Assembly (NCBI GenBank): GCA_902464495.1
Contig: CABQJK010000044.1
Location: 1-14,604, forward strand
Direction of reading: 5' to 3'
Origin: an uncultured Collinsella sp.
Lineage (GTDB): Bacteria > Actinomycetota > Coriobacteriia > Coriobacteriales > Coriobacteriaceae
DNA: 14,604 nucleotides
A program made the translations under genes and the position numbers. The notes below the pieces were generated by a model that did not search any database, was not told the DNA's origin, and worked only from the letters and a program-made list of their open reading frames with translations. This document shows positions 1 to 7,447 of this stretch, one piece after another; position 1 is the stretch's first letter, and every line of letters begins with the position of its first letter.

Positions 1-64
1 GAGCGATCCCGCAGCGCGAAGCGCGAGGACCAGCGAAGAAGAAAACACGCAGGGGCGGGCCCGG
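1..64 (-). repeat. Partial copy of a dispersed hairpin repeat downstream of the Ca2+ ATPase gene
   Basis: Read on the minus strand, this stretch begins about 10 bases after the stop codon of the ATPase gene. It matches one half of the long palindrome at 8726-8816. Shared blocks are ATCCCGCAG, CGCGAAGCG, CGAGGAC, GAAAAC and CGCAGGG followed by GCGGG, in the same order and with similar spacing (plus-strand reading). The apical stem here is GCGC-ttc-GCGC, against GCCGC-ttc-GCGGC in the other copy, so one base has been lost from each side of the stem. The other arm would lie left of the window, so the full palindrome cannot be seen. Its position just past a 3' end suggests an mRNA-end or termination element, but there is no long U-tract. 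Confidence 0.6.
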
Positions 65-74
65 ACAGGTTAAC

Positions 75-2756
75 TTACTCCTTCTCGACCGCGCGCATGA
101 TCGCCTTGTAGATCTCCATCAGCGGGATGATCAGGAAGGCCAGGACCAGCGCGGCGACAACGCCCTTGGGCTCGAGCGTCACAGGGCCAAAGAACATCTC
201 GGCAAGCGTCGGCTGCACGGTCACGATCACCGTCAGCACCAGCGCCAGCGCGGCAGAAGCCCACAGCCACTTGTTCTGCTTCTTCATGGTGAACAGCGAC
301 GCACGACGGCTGCGCATATTGAAGCAGTGGAAAATCTCGACCATGTTGAGCGTGATGAACGCCATCATCACGCCTTCCTCGTCGGCATTGCCGGCGATCA
401 TATCGGCGATGTGGATGTAGCCCATGTCAAAGTACACGCCCACAAAGAAGCTCGCCAGCACCAGCACGGTGATGATTAGGCCCTGGACCACACAGTCCAG
501 GCCCATATGTCCGGCAAAGACACCGTCCTTGGCGTTGCGCGGCTTGCGCTTCATGATGTCGCCCTCGGCATCCTCCATGCCCAGCGCGAGCGCGGGGAAG
601 CAGTCGGTGACCAGGTTCACCCACAGCAGCTGCACCGGCTGGAAGATGGTAAAGCCGATGAGCGTGGCGATAAACACCGAGAACACCTCGGCAAGGTTGG
701 CCGAAAGCAGGAACTGAATGACCTTGCGGATGTTGTCGTAGATGCGACGGCCCTCTTCGCAGGCACCGATGATGGTGGCAAAGTTATCGTCGGCGAGCAC
801 CATGTCGGCGACGTTCTTGGTGACGTCGGTGCCGGTGATGCCCATGCCCACGCCGATGTCGGCGCGCTTGATGGACGGGGCATCGTTGACGCCGTCGCCC
901 GTCATGGCGACGATCTGGTCGCGCGACTTCCAAGCCTCGACGATGCGGGTCTTGTGCTCGGGCTGGACACGGGCGTACACGCCGTAGTCCTCGATGTGCG
1001 CGTCGAGCTCCTCGTCGCTCATGCGATCGAGGTCGGCACCGGTGATGGCATGGCTGCGATCGGTGACGATGCCCAGCTGCTTGGCGATGGCCACGGCGGT
1101 GTCGATGTGGTCGCCCGTGATCATGACGGTGCGGATACCGGCGTCGTGCGCCTCGCGGATAGCGTCGGCCACCTCGGGACGGACCGGGTCGATCATGCCG
1201 GACAGGCCGCAGAAGACCAGGTCATGCTCGAGCGCAGCGGGGCTGCAGTCGGCGGGAACCTCGGTGTAGGTGCGGCTTGCCAGCGCCAGCACGCGCAGGG
1301 CCTCGTCGGCCATGGCCTTGTTGGCTGCCACGAGCTCGGCACGACGCTCCTCGGTCAGGGGGACGACCTTATCGCCCTCGTAGATATGGGTGCACAGGCC
1401 GATCACCACGTCGGGCGCGCCCTTGGTGTACTGCTCGTACTCGCCGTCCAGGGTCTCGACGACCACGGACATCATCTTGCGGCCCGAATCGAACGGGGCC
1501 TCGCCCACGCGCGGATGCTCGGCAGTCAGGCCAGTGAGGCCCGCCTTGCCGGCGTCGTTGACAAGCGCGCACTCAGTCGGCTCGCCCACGGCCTCGCCCA
1601 GCTCCTCGTCCCACTGAGCATCGGAGCACAGCGCCATGCCGGCCAGGAACTTCTCCTTGGGCGCAGCGAGCTCGTGTTTGACGACGGTCATCTTGTTCTG
1701 GGTAAGGGTACCGGTCTTGTCGGAGCAGATGGTCTGTGTGCAGCCAAGGGTCTCGACAGCAGAGAGCTTGCGGATGATCGCCTGGCGCTTGGCCATCTTG
1801 GTCACGCCGAGCGAAAGGACGATGGTCACGACGGCGACCAGGCCCTCGGGGATGGCTGCGACGGCGAGCGAAACGGCGACCATAAAGGTGTCGAGCAGGG
1901 CAGTCGGGTCGGTGAGAACGTTGCCCACGCCGTGGCGCAGGATGTCGACGCCAAAGATCACGACGCAGATGACGATAACCATAATGGTAAGGATGCGGCT
2001 GAGCTCGGCGAGCTTCACCTGCAACGGCGTGAGCTCTTCCTTGGCCTCGGCAAGAGCGCCGGCAATCTTGCCCATCTCGGTGTTCATACCGGTGCCGACC
2101 ACGACGGCGCGACCGCGACCGTACACCACGGTGGAGCCCATGTAGCACATGTTCTTACGGTCGCCGAGCGGCACGTCGTCGGTGCCCGCGGCGAGCTCGA
2201 TCACGTTGGCGTGCTTCTCGACCGGCACGGACTCGCCGGTCAGCGCGGCCTCTTCGATCTTCATCGTGGCGCTCTCGAGCACGCGGCAATCGGCCGGGAC
2301 GGAGTCGCCCGCCTCGAGCATGATCACGTCACCGGGCACGAGCTCGGCGCTCGGCAGATGCACGAGCTTGCCGTCGCGCAGCACCTTGGACTGCGCCGCG
2401 CTCATCTCCTGCAGGGCCTCGAGGGCCTCCTCGCTTTTAGCCTCCTGGACCACGCCCAGCACCGAGTTGACGATAACGACGAACATGATGATGGCGACAT
2501 CGGCAAAGTCCGCCTCGCCCTTGACCATGCCCGTGAGTGCACTGATGACGGCGGCAACGATCAGCATGATAACCATGGGGTCGGCCATCTGCTCAAAGAA
2601 GCGCTTCCACAACGGCGTCTTCTCGGCTTCCTCGAGCTTGTTAGGGCCTGTCTTGGCGAGGCGCGACAACGCCTCGTCGTTGCTCAGGCCGAGGTTCTCA
2701 TCGACACCTTGGTCGCTGAGTACCTCCGCCGCGGCGGACAGGTATTCCTTTTGCAT
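75..2756 (-). CDS. P-type Ca2+-transporting ATPase (PMCA/SERCA-like, P2 type)
   Basis: An 893-residue membrane pump that uses ATP to export Ca2+ from the cytoplasm. The hallmarks are in order: a cation-ATPase N-terminal domain, the actuator motif TGES (173-176), PEGL in M4 (303-306), the phosphorylation motif DKTGT with catalytic Asp346, the nucleotide-binding KGAPD (445-449), TGDH (547-550) and TGDGVND (619-625). The Ca2+ ligands known from SERCA have counterparts here: Glu304 in M4, Asn687 and Glu690 in M5, and Asn714, Thr717 and Asp718 in M6. This favours Ca2+ over Mg2+ or monovalent ions. A C-terminal M7-M10 block is present, and the length is normal for a complete prokaryotic pump. The ATG start at 2754-2756 follows AGGAGGGG at 5-nt spacing. 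The gene stands alone and is divergent from pyruvate kinase. Calcium specificity is inferred from the residues. Confidence 0.93.
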   Translation of the reverse strand: MQKEYLSAAAEVLSDQGVDENLGLSNDEALSRLAKTGPNKLEEAEKTPLWKRFFEQMADPMVIMLIVAAVISALTGMVKGEADFADVAIIMFVVIVNSVLGVVQEAKSEEALEALQEMSAAQSKVLRDGKLVHLPSAELVPGDVIMLEAGDSVPADCRVLESATMKIEEAALTGESVPVEKHANVIELAAGTDDVPLGDRKNMCYMGSTVVYGRGRAVVVGTGMNTEMGKIAGALAEAKEELTPLQVKLAELSRILTIMVIVICVVIFGVDILRHGVGNVLTDPTALLDTFMVAVSLAVAAIPEGLVAVVTIVLSLGVTKMAKRQAIIRKLSAVETLGCTQTICSDKTGTLTQNKMTVVKHELAAPKEKFLAGMALCSDAQWDEELGEAVGEPTECALVNDAGKAGLTGLTAEHPRVGEAPFDSGRKMMSVVVETLDGEYEQYTKGAPDVVIGLCTHIYEGDKVVPLTEERRAELVAANKAMADEALRVLALASRTYTEVPADCSPAALEHDLVFCGLSGMIDPVRPEVADAIREAHDAGIRTVMITGDHIDTAVAIAKQLGIVTDRSHAITGADLDRMSDEELDAHIEDYGVYARVQPEHKTRIVEAWKSRDQIVAMTGDGVNDAPSIKRADIGVGMGITGTDVTKNVADMVLADDNFATIIGACEEGRRIYDNIRKVIQFLLSANLAEVFSVFIATLIGFTIFQPVQLLWVNLVTDCFPALALGMEDAEGDIMKRKPRNAKDGVFAGHMGLDCVVQGLIITVLVLASFFVGVYFDMGYIHIADMIAGNADEEGVMMAFITLNMVEIFHCFNMRSRRASLFTMKKQNKWLWASAALALVLTVIVTVQPTLAEMFFGPVTLEPKGVVAALVLAFLIIPLMEIYKAIMRAVEKE

Positions 2757-2766
2757 ATAAAGTCCC

Positions 2767-2820
2767 CTCCTGGGATTCGGGCCACTCAGCAGATTGATGC
2801 CCGATCATAATTCCCAGGAG
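2767..2820 (-). promoter_or_regulatory. 5'-UTR hairpin covering the ribosome binding site of the Ca2+ ATPase gene
   Basis: CTCCTGGGA at 2767-2775 and TCCCAGGAG at 2812-2820 are perfect 9-bp complements. Inside them TCGGGC (2777-2782) pairs with GCCCGA (2799-2804), leaving a 16-nt loop and an asymmetric 1/7-nt bulge. On the ATPase mRNA the 3' arm contains the AGGAG part of the Shine-Dalgarno sequence AGGAGGGG, so folding would hide it from the ribosome. A second inverted repeat lies just upstream in the leader: CTGCCG (2842-2847) with CGGCAG (2855-2860) around a 7-nt loop. The pairing is read directly from the sequence; a role in translational control is inferred. It matches neither the yybP-ykoY nor the M-box riboswitch as I remember them. 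Confidence 0.5.
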
Positions 2821-2874
2821 AAGGGCAAGGGCTCATCAAGGCTGCCGTGCTGAGCGGCAGTTGATAGTGGAGCT

Positions 2875-2904
2875 ATGGTACCCCAAAGCGGCGCGTCTAG
2901 CCAA
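2875..2904 (-). promoter_or_regulatory. Candidate sigma-70-type promoter of the Ca2+ ATPase gene
   Basis: On the minus strand a possible -35 TTGGCT (2904-2899) and -10 TACCAT (2880-2875) are separated by 18 nt. Transcription would begin near 2868 and give a leader of about 110 nt holding both hairpins described at 2767-2860. Each hexamer matches consensus at four of six positions, so this is a tentative call. Confidence 0.3.
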
Positions 2905-3091
2905 AACAATCGGTTTGGAAATATGGCCCGCACGCAACGGTGCAGACCGTGTGATGCTCAACATTGGTAAAACGTTTTTTCTTCGGCACATCGCCAAACT
3001 GACATATCGCCCAGATAGCAGCGGTTGGAGTGGTTGGTAAAGATTTTTCATATACCGTTTTTCCCGCAAAAAATGAACTTCCATTTCGGCA

Positions 3092-3135
3092 TACGGTCGA
3101 TTTTTTGGGGTATTCGGTCGGCATTTCGTTATAAT
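3092..3135 (+). promoter_or_regulatory. Pyruvate kinase promoter with a perfect -10 box and an upstream repeated motif
   Basis: A perfect TATAAT lies at 3130-3135. The best -35 is TTGGGG at 3105-3110 with a rather long 19-nt spacer. The DNA from about 3030 to 3110 is full of A and T tracts in an otherwise GC-rich genome, which could act as an UP element for a strong promoter. The motif ACGGTCG at 3093-3099 recurs as TCGGTCG at 3114-3120, 21 bp apart or two helical turns, and flanks the -35 region; a regulator could bind there. Transcription would start near 3142, leaving a leader of about 57 nt before the ATG at 3199. The -10 is directly visible; the rest is inferred. Confidence 0.5.
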
Positions 3136-3198
3136 CATCTCGGTTTTATTTCTTATGGTTTATCTATCAGCGCAAGACGATGTCAGATGGAGGTCTGA

Positions 3199-4659
3199 AT
3201 GTACAAGCGCACCAAGATTGTATGCACCATGGGTCCCGCCTGCGATAGCGACGAGACCATCCGCGAGATGATCAAGGCGGGCATGAACGTCGCCCGTTTT
3301 AACTTCTCGCACGGATCCTACGACGAGCACCACGGTCGCATCGAGCGCGTCCGTCGTATTTCCAAGGAGCTCGGTCTGCCCGTCGGCATCCTGCTCGACA
3401 CCAAGGGCCCCGAGGTCCGCACCGGCCTTCTGGTCGATGGCAAGAAGGTTGCCGTCAAGACCGGCGACAAGATTGTCGTCACCGCTCAGCCCACGTCCGA
3501 GGATTTCCACGGCACCGCTGAGCACATCTCCCTCGACTACCTGGCTCTGCCCTCCGAGGTCGAGAAGGGCTCCCTCATCCTGATCGATGACGGCCTGGTT
3601 GCCCTCGAGGTCGAGTCCGTCAGCGGCCAGGACATGACCTGCGTCGTTAAGAACGACGGCCTGATTGGCGAGCGCAAGGGCGTCAACATGCCCAACGTCA
3701 ACATCTCGCTGCCCGCCATCACCGAGCGCGATCGTCAGGACATCCTCTTTGGCCTGACCGAGAACATCGACTACATCGCCGCTTCCTTCATCCGTGACGG
3801 CGAGTCCGTCCGCGGCATCCGCGAGCTTTGCCGCGAGAACGGTGGCGAGCACGTGACGATCTTCCCGAAGATCGAGTGCGCCCTGGGCGTCGAGAACTTT
3901 GACGAGATCCTCGAGGCTTCCGACGGCATCATGGTCGCCCGTGGCGACCTGGGCATCGAGATCAAGCCCGAGCTCGTTCCCCACATCCAGAAGGAGATCA
4001 TCGCCAAGTGCAACGCGGCTTACAAGCCCGTCATCACCGCTACGCAGATGCTCGACTCCATGCAGCAGAACCCGCGCCCGACGCGCGCCGAGGTTGCCGA
4101 CGTTGCTAACGCCATCTACGACGGCACCGACGCCGTTATGCTCTCTGGCGAGTCCGCTGCCGGTAAGTACCCGGTCGAGGCCGTCAAGATGCAGGCCAGC
4201 ATTGCTCTCGAGACCGAGAAGTACCTCCCGGCTCACGCTCCGCTCGAGGTTCCGGCCGATGCTCACGGCACCCGCGTCGTCAACAACGTTGTGGGTATGT
4301 CCGCTGTGAACATGGCTACCACCGTTGGCGCCAAGTGCATCACCGTGCCGACGACCACCGGTCGCACCGCTCGCCTGATCTCGCACTTCCGTCCCAACAT
4401 GCCGATCTGCGCGTTCTCCCGCCACGAGTGGGCCGTCCAGCAGATGATCATGTACTGGGGCGTTATCCCGCATCAGGCCGAGATTACCCAGGGCACCGTC
4501 AACGGCACGATTGTCAAGGCGATCGAGACCGCTAAGGAGCTCGGCTACGTCGAGGCCGGCGATCTGACCGTCGCCACCGCCGGCGATCCCCGCATGAGCG
4601 TCCAGCTCGAGGACAAGGTCTCCTCGACCAACGTCGCTTACGTCGCTCAGGTGCGCTAA
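3199..4659 (+). CDS. pyk: Pyruvate kinase
   Basis: A 486-residue glycolytic enzyme that converts phosphoenolpyruvate and ADP to pyruvate and ATP in the cytoplasm. The N-terminal barrel opens with TKIVCTMGPA and contains the substrate-contact segment NVARFNFSHG (Arg33) and DTKGPEVRTG. The signature IFPKIE carries catalytic Lys224 and Glu226, and VARGDLG supplies the metal ligand Asp250. ATQMLDSM and the C-terminal regulatory domain follow. There is no extra PEP-utiliser domain at the C-terminus, unlike many Firmicutes homologues. GGAGGT lies 4 nt before the ATG, fixing the start. The gene is monocistronic: it is flanked by its own promoter and by a strong terminator at 4689-4725. Codon use is strongly biased to C-ending codons, as expected for a highly expressed gene. 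Confidence 0.97.
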   Translation: MYKRTKIVCTMGPACDSDETIREMIKAGMNVARFNFSHGSYDEHHGRIERVRRISKELGLPVGILLDTKGPEVRTGLLVDGKKVAVKTGDKIVVTAQPTSEDFHGTAEHISLDYLALPSEVEKGSLILIDDGLVALEVESVSGQDMTCVVKNDGLIGERKGVNMPNVNISLPAITERDRQDILFGLTENIDYIAASFIRDGESVRGIRELCRENGGEHVTIFPKIECALGVENFDEILEASDGIMVARGDLGIEIKPELVPHIQKEIIAKCNAAYKPVITATQMLDSMQQNPRPTRAEVADVANAIYDGTDAVMLSGESAAGKYPVEAVKMQASIALETEKYLPAHAPLEVPADAHGTRVVNNVVGMSAVNMATTVGAKCITVPTTTGRTARLISHFRPNMPICAFSRHEWAVQQMIMYWGVIPHQAEITQGTVNGTIVKAIETAKELGYVEAGDLTVATAGDPRMSVQLEDKVSSTNVAYVAQVR

Positions 4660-4688
4660 GTCGTACTTGCAAGCAGATTTGCATTGCA

Positions 4689-4725
4689 AAGGGCCCGGAA
4701 GGCTTTGCCTTCCGGGCCCTTTTTT
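4689..4725 (+). terminator. Intrinsic terminator of pyk
   Basis: Perfect 15-bp arms, AAGGGCCCGGAAGGC at 4689-4703 and its complement at 4707-4721, enclose a TTT loop and run into six T (4720-4725). It starts 29 bases after the pyk stop codon. On the minus strand it would be followed by only three U, so it probably works poorly for the convergent genes on the right. Confidence 0.93.
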
Positions 4726-4760
4726 AAACCTTCTTCGTATGCCGCTTCATCGATTTGTGT

Positions 4761-4868
4761 TCAGTCGCGAACCTTTCCGATGCCGAGCGTACCACCGAAG
4801 ATGCCCTGCGACGGGAACTGTTGGTCAATTGGAATGAACTGTTCACCGTTAAGCCGGCCGGCTAGCAG
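4761..4868 (-). pseudogene. Possible protein-coding remnant with no start codon, after the phospholipase C-like gene
   Basis: On the minus strand a 35-codon open stretch runs from just inside the end of the upstream gene, in another frame, to TGA at 4763-4761. It reads ...LNGEQFIPIDQQFPSQG and then IFGGTLGIGKVRD. The composition looks like a natural protein tail: mixed hydrophobic and polar residues, a Gly-rich segment, and none of the Arg/Ala/Pro monotony of shadow frames. No ATG, GTG or TTG opens it, and an in-frame stop (4871-4869) precedes it. A perfect GCCGGCCGGC palindrome marks the junction. It could be the decayed C-terminus of a lost gene, or chance. I do not recognise the family. 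Confidence 0.25.
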
Positions 4869-5710
4869 CTAGCGATCAGGGGGACTGCGGGAACGTCAGA
4901 AGCAGCAACGCGAGCCGCAAATCCCGCCTCGGTTAGCTCGATGACCTCGGTAAATGTTGCATCGAAGAACTCCTCGGTTAGCAGGCGATACGGCGGATGA
5001 TCGGGCTCGCCGGGGTTTTCGCGTACAATCTCGTGCATGACGCCGATAGTCTTGAGCACATACTCCTTATGGATGGGATACTGCCCAAAACGCGTCGCCG
5101 CAGTATACAGGCGATCGGTCGCGCGCGGAATCGAAACGATGCCGAGCGTCTTACCAAACCAGTCAAAGTCACCTTGCTTTTTAATACGGAATTCCTCGCA
5201 CGGCTTGCCGCCGTGCGCCTCCAGGTACTGATTCACGCGCGTATTCCATACGGTATCGGCCACGAGGTGAGACCAAACGCCAAGCGTCAGGTCGAGCAAC
5301 GACTGCGCCACGTCCTCAGGTGCAAGCGAGAACTCACTAGCGCCGGGACCGACAGCCGGCTCAGCATCCCTGTAGCGCTGGGGATAGTGCACGCGATTCA
5401 GTCGCTCGCGCTCCTCGACAATCGAGGTAGCTTCAGCAGGTTTGCCCGCGGGTGCGCCTTTAAGCAGCGGCGCCACATAGGTATCCCAGAACTCGTGCTC
5501 GCGCGGCTTAGGGATAGGCTCGGGCTTTGCAAAGTGCGTAATGCGGTACGGGATGGGATCGGCGATGCCAGGGACCATATAGCCCACGAAGATATCCGGA
5601 ACCACGCAGCCAAACAAAAAGGCATTGCGGTCGCGCACGCTATCGGCAAGCGCACTGGTGCGCTCCAGCAAACGCTCCGTCTGAGCGATATGAATGTTCC
5701 AGCTTGGCAT
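4862..5710 (-). CDS. Zinc-dependent phospholipase C-like metallohydrolase
   Basis: A 282-residue protein beginning MPSWNIHIAQ, with features I associate with the Zn_dep_PLPC (S1/P1 nuclease/phospholipase C-like) group: an early His (His7), FLFGCVVPDI with Asp39, THF (His59), and a central HLVAD pair (His147, Asp152) in a helical context. Such residues usually bind two or three zinc ions. I see no signal peptide, so a cytoplasmic location is likely; the substrate is unknown. The ATG at 5710 follows GGGGG at 6 nt and gives the natural-looking MPSWNIH N-terminus. An ATG 12 bases upstream (5722) is possible with a weaker site. The gene begins 35 bp after the importer ATPase with no terminator between, so it is probably the last gene of the nickel operon. 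The family call is moderate; any function in metal homeostasis is inferred from position only. Confidence 0.65.
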   Translation of the reverse strand: MPSWNIHIAQTERLLERTSALADSVRDRNAFLFGCVVPDIFVGYMVPGIADPIPYRITHFAKPEPIPKPREHEFWDTYVAPLLKGAPAGKPAEATSIVEERERLNRVHYPQRYRDAEPAVGPGASEFSLAPEDVAQSLLDLTLGVWSHLVADTVWNTRVNQYLEAHGGKPCEEFRIKKQGDFDWFGKTLGIVSIPRATDRLYTAATRFGQYPIHKEYVLKTIGVMHEIVRENPGEPDHPPYRLLTEEFFDATFTEVIELTEAGFAARVAASDVPAVPLIASC

Positions 5711-5745
5711 AGCAACCCCCATAAAAAACCTGGATAACTATACCA

Positions 5746-6582
5746 TCACGGCAAAGCCGCGCGGGCGGCTACGCACGCTCTACGCAGCAACTGGTTCGTA
5801 GCACCGCTTTCGGTTCCATACGACGGCGAAGGCGCCTCGACCACATGGTGATATCGATCGATATAGATGGCACGGGCCCCCAGGCGGCGCACCAAATCTT
5901 GATGGTGCGTACTCATCAAAACCGTCTTACTGGCAGCAACGTAGGCCAGCAAGAAGTTGACCACGATGTCGCATGAATCCTCGTCGAGCCCATTGGTAGG
6001 TTCGTCGAGGACCAAGATATCCGGGTTCATCGACACCACCGCAGCCAGCGCAACGCGCTTCTTTTGCCCGCCCGAAAGCTGATAGGGCGAGGCATCGACC
6101 AGATCGGCAACCTGGAACAGCTCCATGGCATCGCGGACGCGGCGCTCGAGCTCGTCTGTCGGCAGCCCCATCTGCGCGGGGCCAAAAGCAACTTCCTCGC
6201 CCACCGTAGCGCAGAACAGCTGGGCGTCGGCATTCTGGAACACAAAGCCCACGCGCTGATGAAAACGCTGAGCGGCTGCGGAATCCTTGAGATATGCCGC
6301 ATCGATCACGTGCCCGTCAAACAGGTACGCACCCCCGTCCGCTAGTTCAAGACCGTTGATAAGGCGCATAATCGTCGTCTTACCGCAGCCGTTGGGACCG
6401 AGTAGGGCAACGAGTTCACCACGATCAACCCGCAGCGACACGCCATCGACAACCGTATGCCCCGCATAGGAGAACACCACGTCGCGCAGCTCGATGAGCG
6501 GCGCGACCTCGGCGCCCGCACCGTTCGTGCCCGCCGCACTATTCATATCGATCGTCAAAACGTCGCCCTTCCCTATTTCCAT
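5746..6582 (-). CDS. cbiO: ECF transporter ATP-binding protein, CbiO/NikO family
   Basis: The ATPase subunit that powers the Ni/Co energy-coupling-factor importer at the inner face of the membrane. It shows all ABC motifs (numbering from the ATG at 6582): Walker A GPNGCGKTT (62-70), Q-loop FQNADAQLF (115-123), signature LSGGQKKR (169-176), Walker B ILVLDEP (189-195) and the switch His in STHHQD (His226). The Q-loop form QNADAQLF is typical of ECF ATPases. The open frame extends to 6708, but that part overlaps the T-component gene in a Cys/Arg/Trp-rich shadow, so I place the start at 6582, giving 278 residues and a 22-bp gap. Other starts are TTG at 6558, with GGGAAGGG well placed before it, and ATG at 6546. 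A single ATPase gene implies a homodimer. It is translated after the T component and before the phospholipase-like gene. Confidence 0.9.
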   Translation of the reverse strand: MEIGKGDVLTIDMNSAAGTNGAGAEVAPLIELRDVVFSYAGHTVVDGVSLRVDRGELVALLGPNGCGKTTIMRLINGLELADGGAYLFDGHVIDAAYLKDSAAAQRFHQRVGFVFQNADAQLFCATVGEEVAFGPAQMGLPTDELERRVRDAMELFQVADLVDASPYQLSGGQKKRVALAAVVSMNPDILVLDEPTNGLDEDSCDIVVNFLLAYVAASKTVLMSTHHQDLVRRLGARAIYIDRYHHVVEAPSPSYGTESGATNQLLRRACVAARAALP

Positions 6583-6604
6583 CCCCAGCCAGAACCAGCA
6601 GCGC

Positions 6605-7447
6605 CTACAGCACGGCGCACAACACTGCCAGCAGCGCCACACCGGCCGCATAGACCGCATCGCGCCAGCCAAACCCGGCGCGCGCGGGCGCCGGATACGC
6701 ACCGGCAAAGCCGCGGCAAAGCATAGCCTCGTCCATCGCGTGGCTGCATTCCATCGCCTTGATAAACGTCATGCCCATGATACCCGCGACCGAGTCGGTG
6801 CGCGAAAACCCCTCAGGCGCGCGACCCACACTGCGCAGCATGACCGATTCGGTCAGATCGTGCGCCGTTCGGCCCAGCACCTCGATGTGCTTGAGCGCCA
6901 TATCAAACGTAAAGATAACCTCGTCGGGCAGATGTAGCGTCTTGAGCGCCGCCGACATGCGGCTCCAGGTGAGTGTCCACGAAACGCCCAGCACGAGCGA
7001 CACGTTAATGAACGTCTTGAGCGCGATCTTGAGCATGGCGCCCGTAGCGGAAGCGCCCAACAGCAGGGCAGGCAGCGCCAGAACCACCGCGAGCCCCGCA
7101 GCGCCAAGCGCCGGTACAAAGGTTGCCCGCAGCCCGCGTACGGGGCGCACGGCAACGAGCACCAGCGCGATAGCCGCCATCAACATGAGGTACAGCGGGC
7201 TCTGCGTCAGACACACGCACAGGACGCAAACGAACATCCCCACCAGGCGCACCGGCGCCGAAACGCAAGAAAGGGCGCGGTCGACCACCGACCCGCCCTC
7301 GTGCGCGCCTCCACCCAGGCGAACCCGCTCAAGCAGGCTCGCCAGGTGCAGGACATTCTTTTGCATTACACGATACCGAGCCCCCACGGGCTCGTAACGC
7401 TGCTCGACCGCAAGCCAGCTAGGCAGCTCGGCTATTGCCATGAGCAC
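6605..7447 (-). CDS. cbiQ: ECF transporter transmembrane T component, CbiQ/NikQ family
   Basis: A 280-residue membrane protein that couples ATP hydrolysis to the substrate-binding S component. A hydrophilic N-terminal segment is followed by hydrophobic stretches around residues 65-100 and 108-130, another near 140-160, a long cytoplasmic region, and a C-terminal membrane span. The coupling region holds two short motifs corresponding to the Ala-Arg-Gly pair that docks on the ATPases, here VMLRSVG and AMLCRGF. The GTG at 7447 has AAGGA 5 nt upstream and overlaps the end of the S-component gene by 29 bp; an ATG two codons later (7441) is an alternative. The overlap implies translational coupling. 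The family call is firm from sequence character and gene order; the substrate is set by the neighbouring S component. Confidence 0.88.
   Translation of the reverse strand: MLMAIAELPSWLAVEQRYEPVGARYRVMQKNVLHLASLLERVRLGGGAHEGGSVVDRALSCVSAPVRLVGMFVCVLCVCLTQSPLYLMLMAAIALVLVAVRPVRGLRATFVPALGAAGLAVVLALPALLLGASATGAMLKIALKTFINVSLVLGVSWTLTWSRMSAALKTLHLPDEVIFTFDMALKHIEVLGRTAHDLTESVMLRSVGRAPEGFSRTDSVAGIMGMTFIKAMECSHAMDEAMLCRGFAGAYPAPARAGFGWRDAVYAAGVALLAVLCAVL

Noticed and set aside
507..2810. A 767-codon open frame on the plus strand, opposite the Ca2+ ATPase gene
   Set aside because: It is antisense to a gene with every P-type ATPase motif. It is dominated by His, Asp, Gly, Val and Leu, the expected mirror of GC-biased codons, and has no recognisable domain.
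2836..3138. A possible 100-residue small protein on the minus strand between the ATPase and pyk
   Set aside because: It has no ribosome binding site, an Arg-, Lys- and Pro-rich composition without domains, and overlaps the promoter and leader elements of both flanking genes.
3160..4689. A 509-codon open frame opposite pyruvate kinase
   Set aside because: Same codon-bias artefact: low-complexity composition, opposite a highly expressed and fully conserved gene.
6583..6708. An N-terminal extension of the transporter ATPase starting at 6708
   Set aside because: These 42 codons overlap the end of the T-component gene and encode a Cys/Arg/Trp-rich string unlike any ABC ATPase N-terminus.
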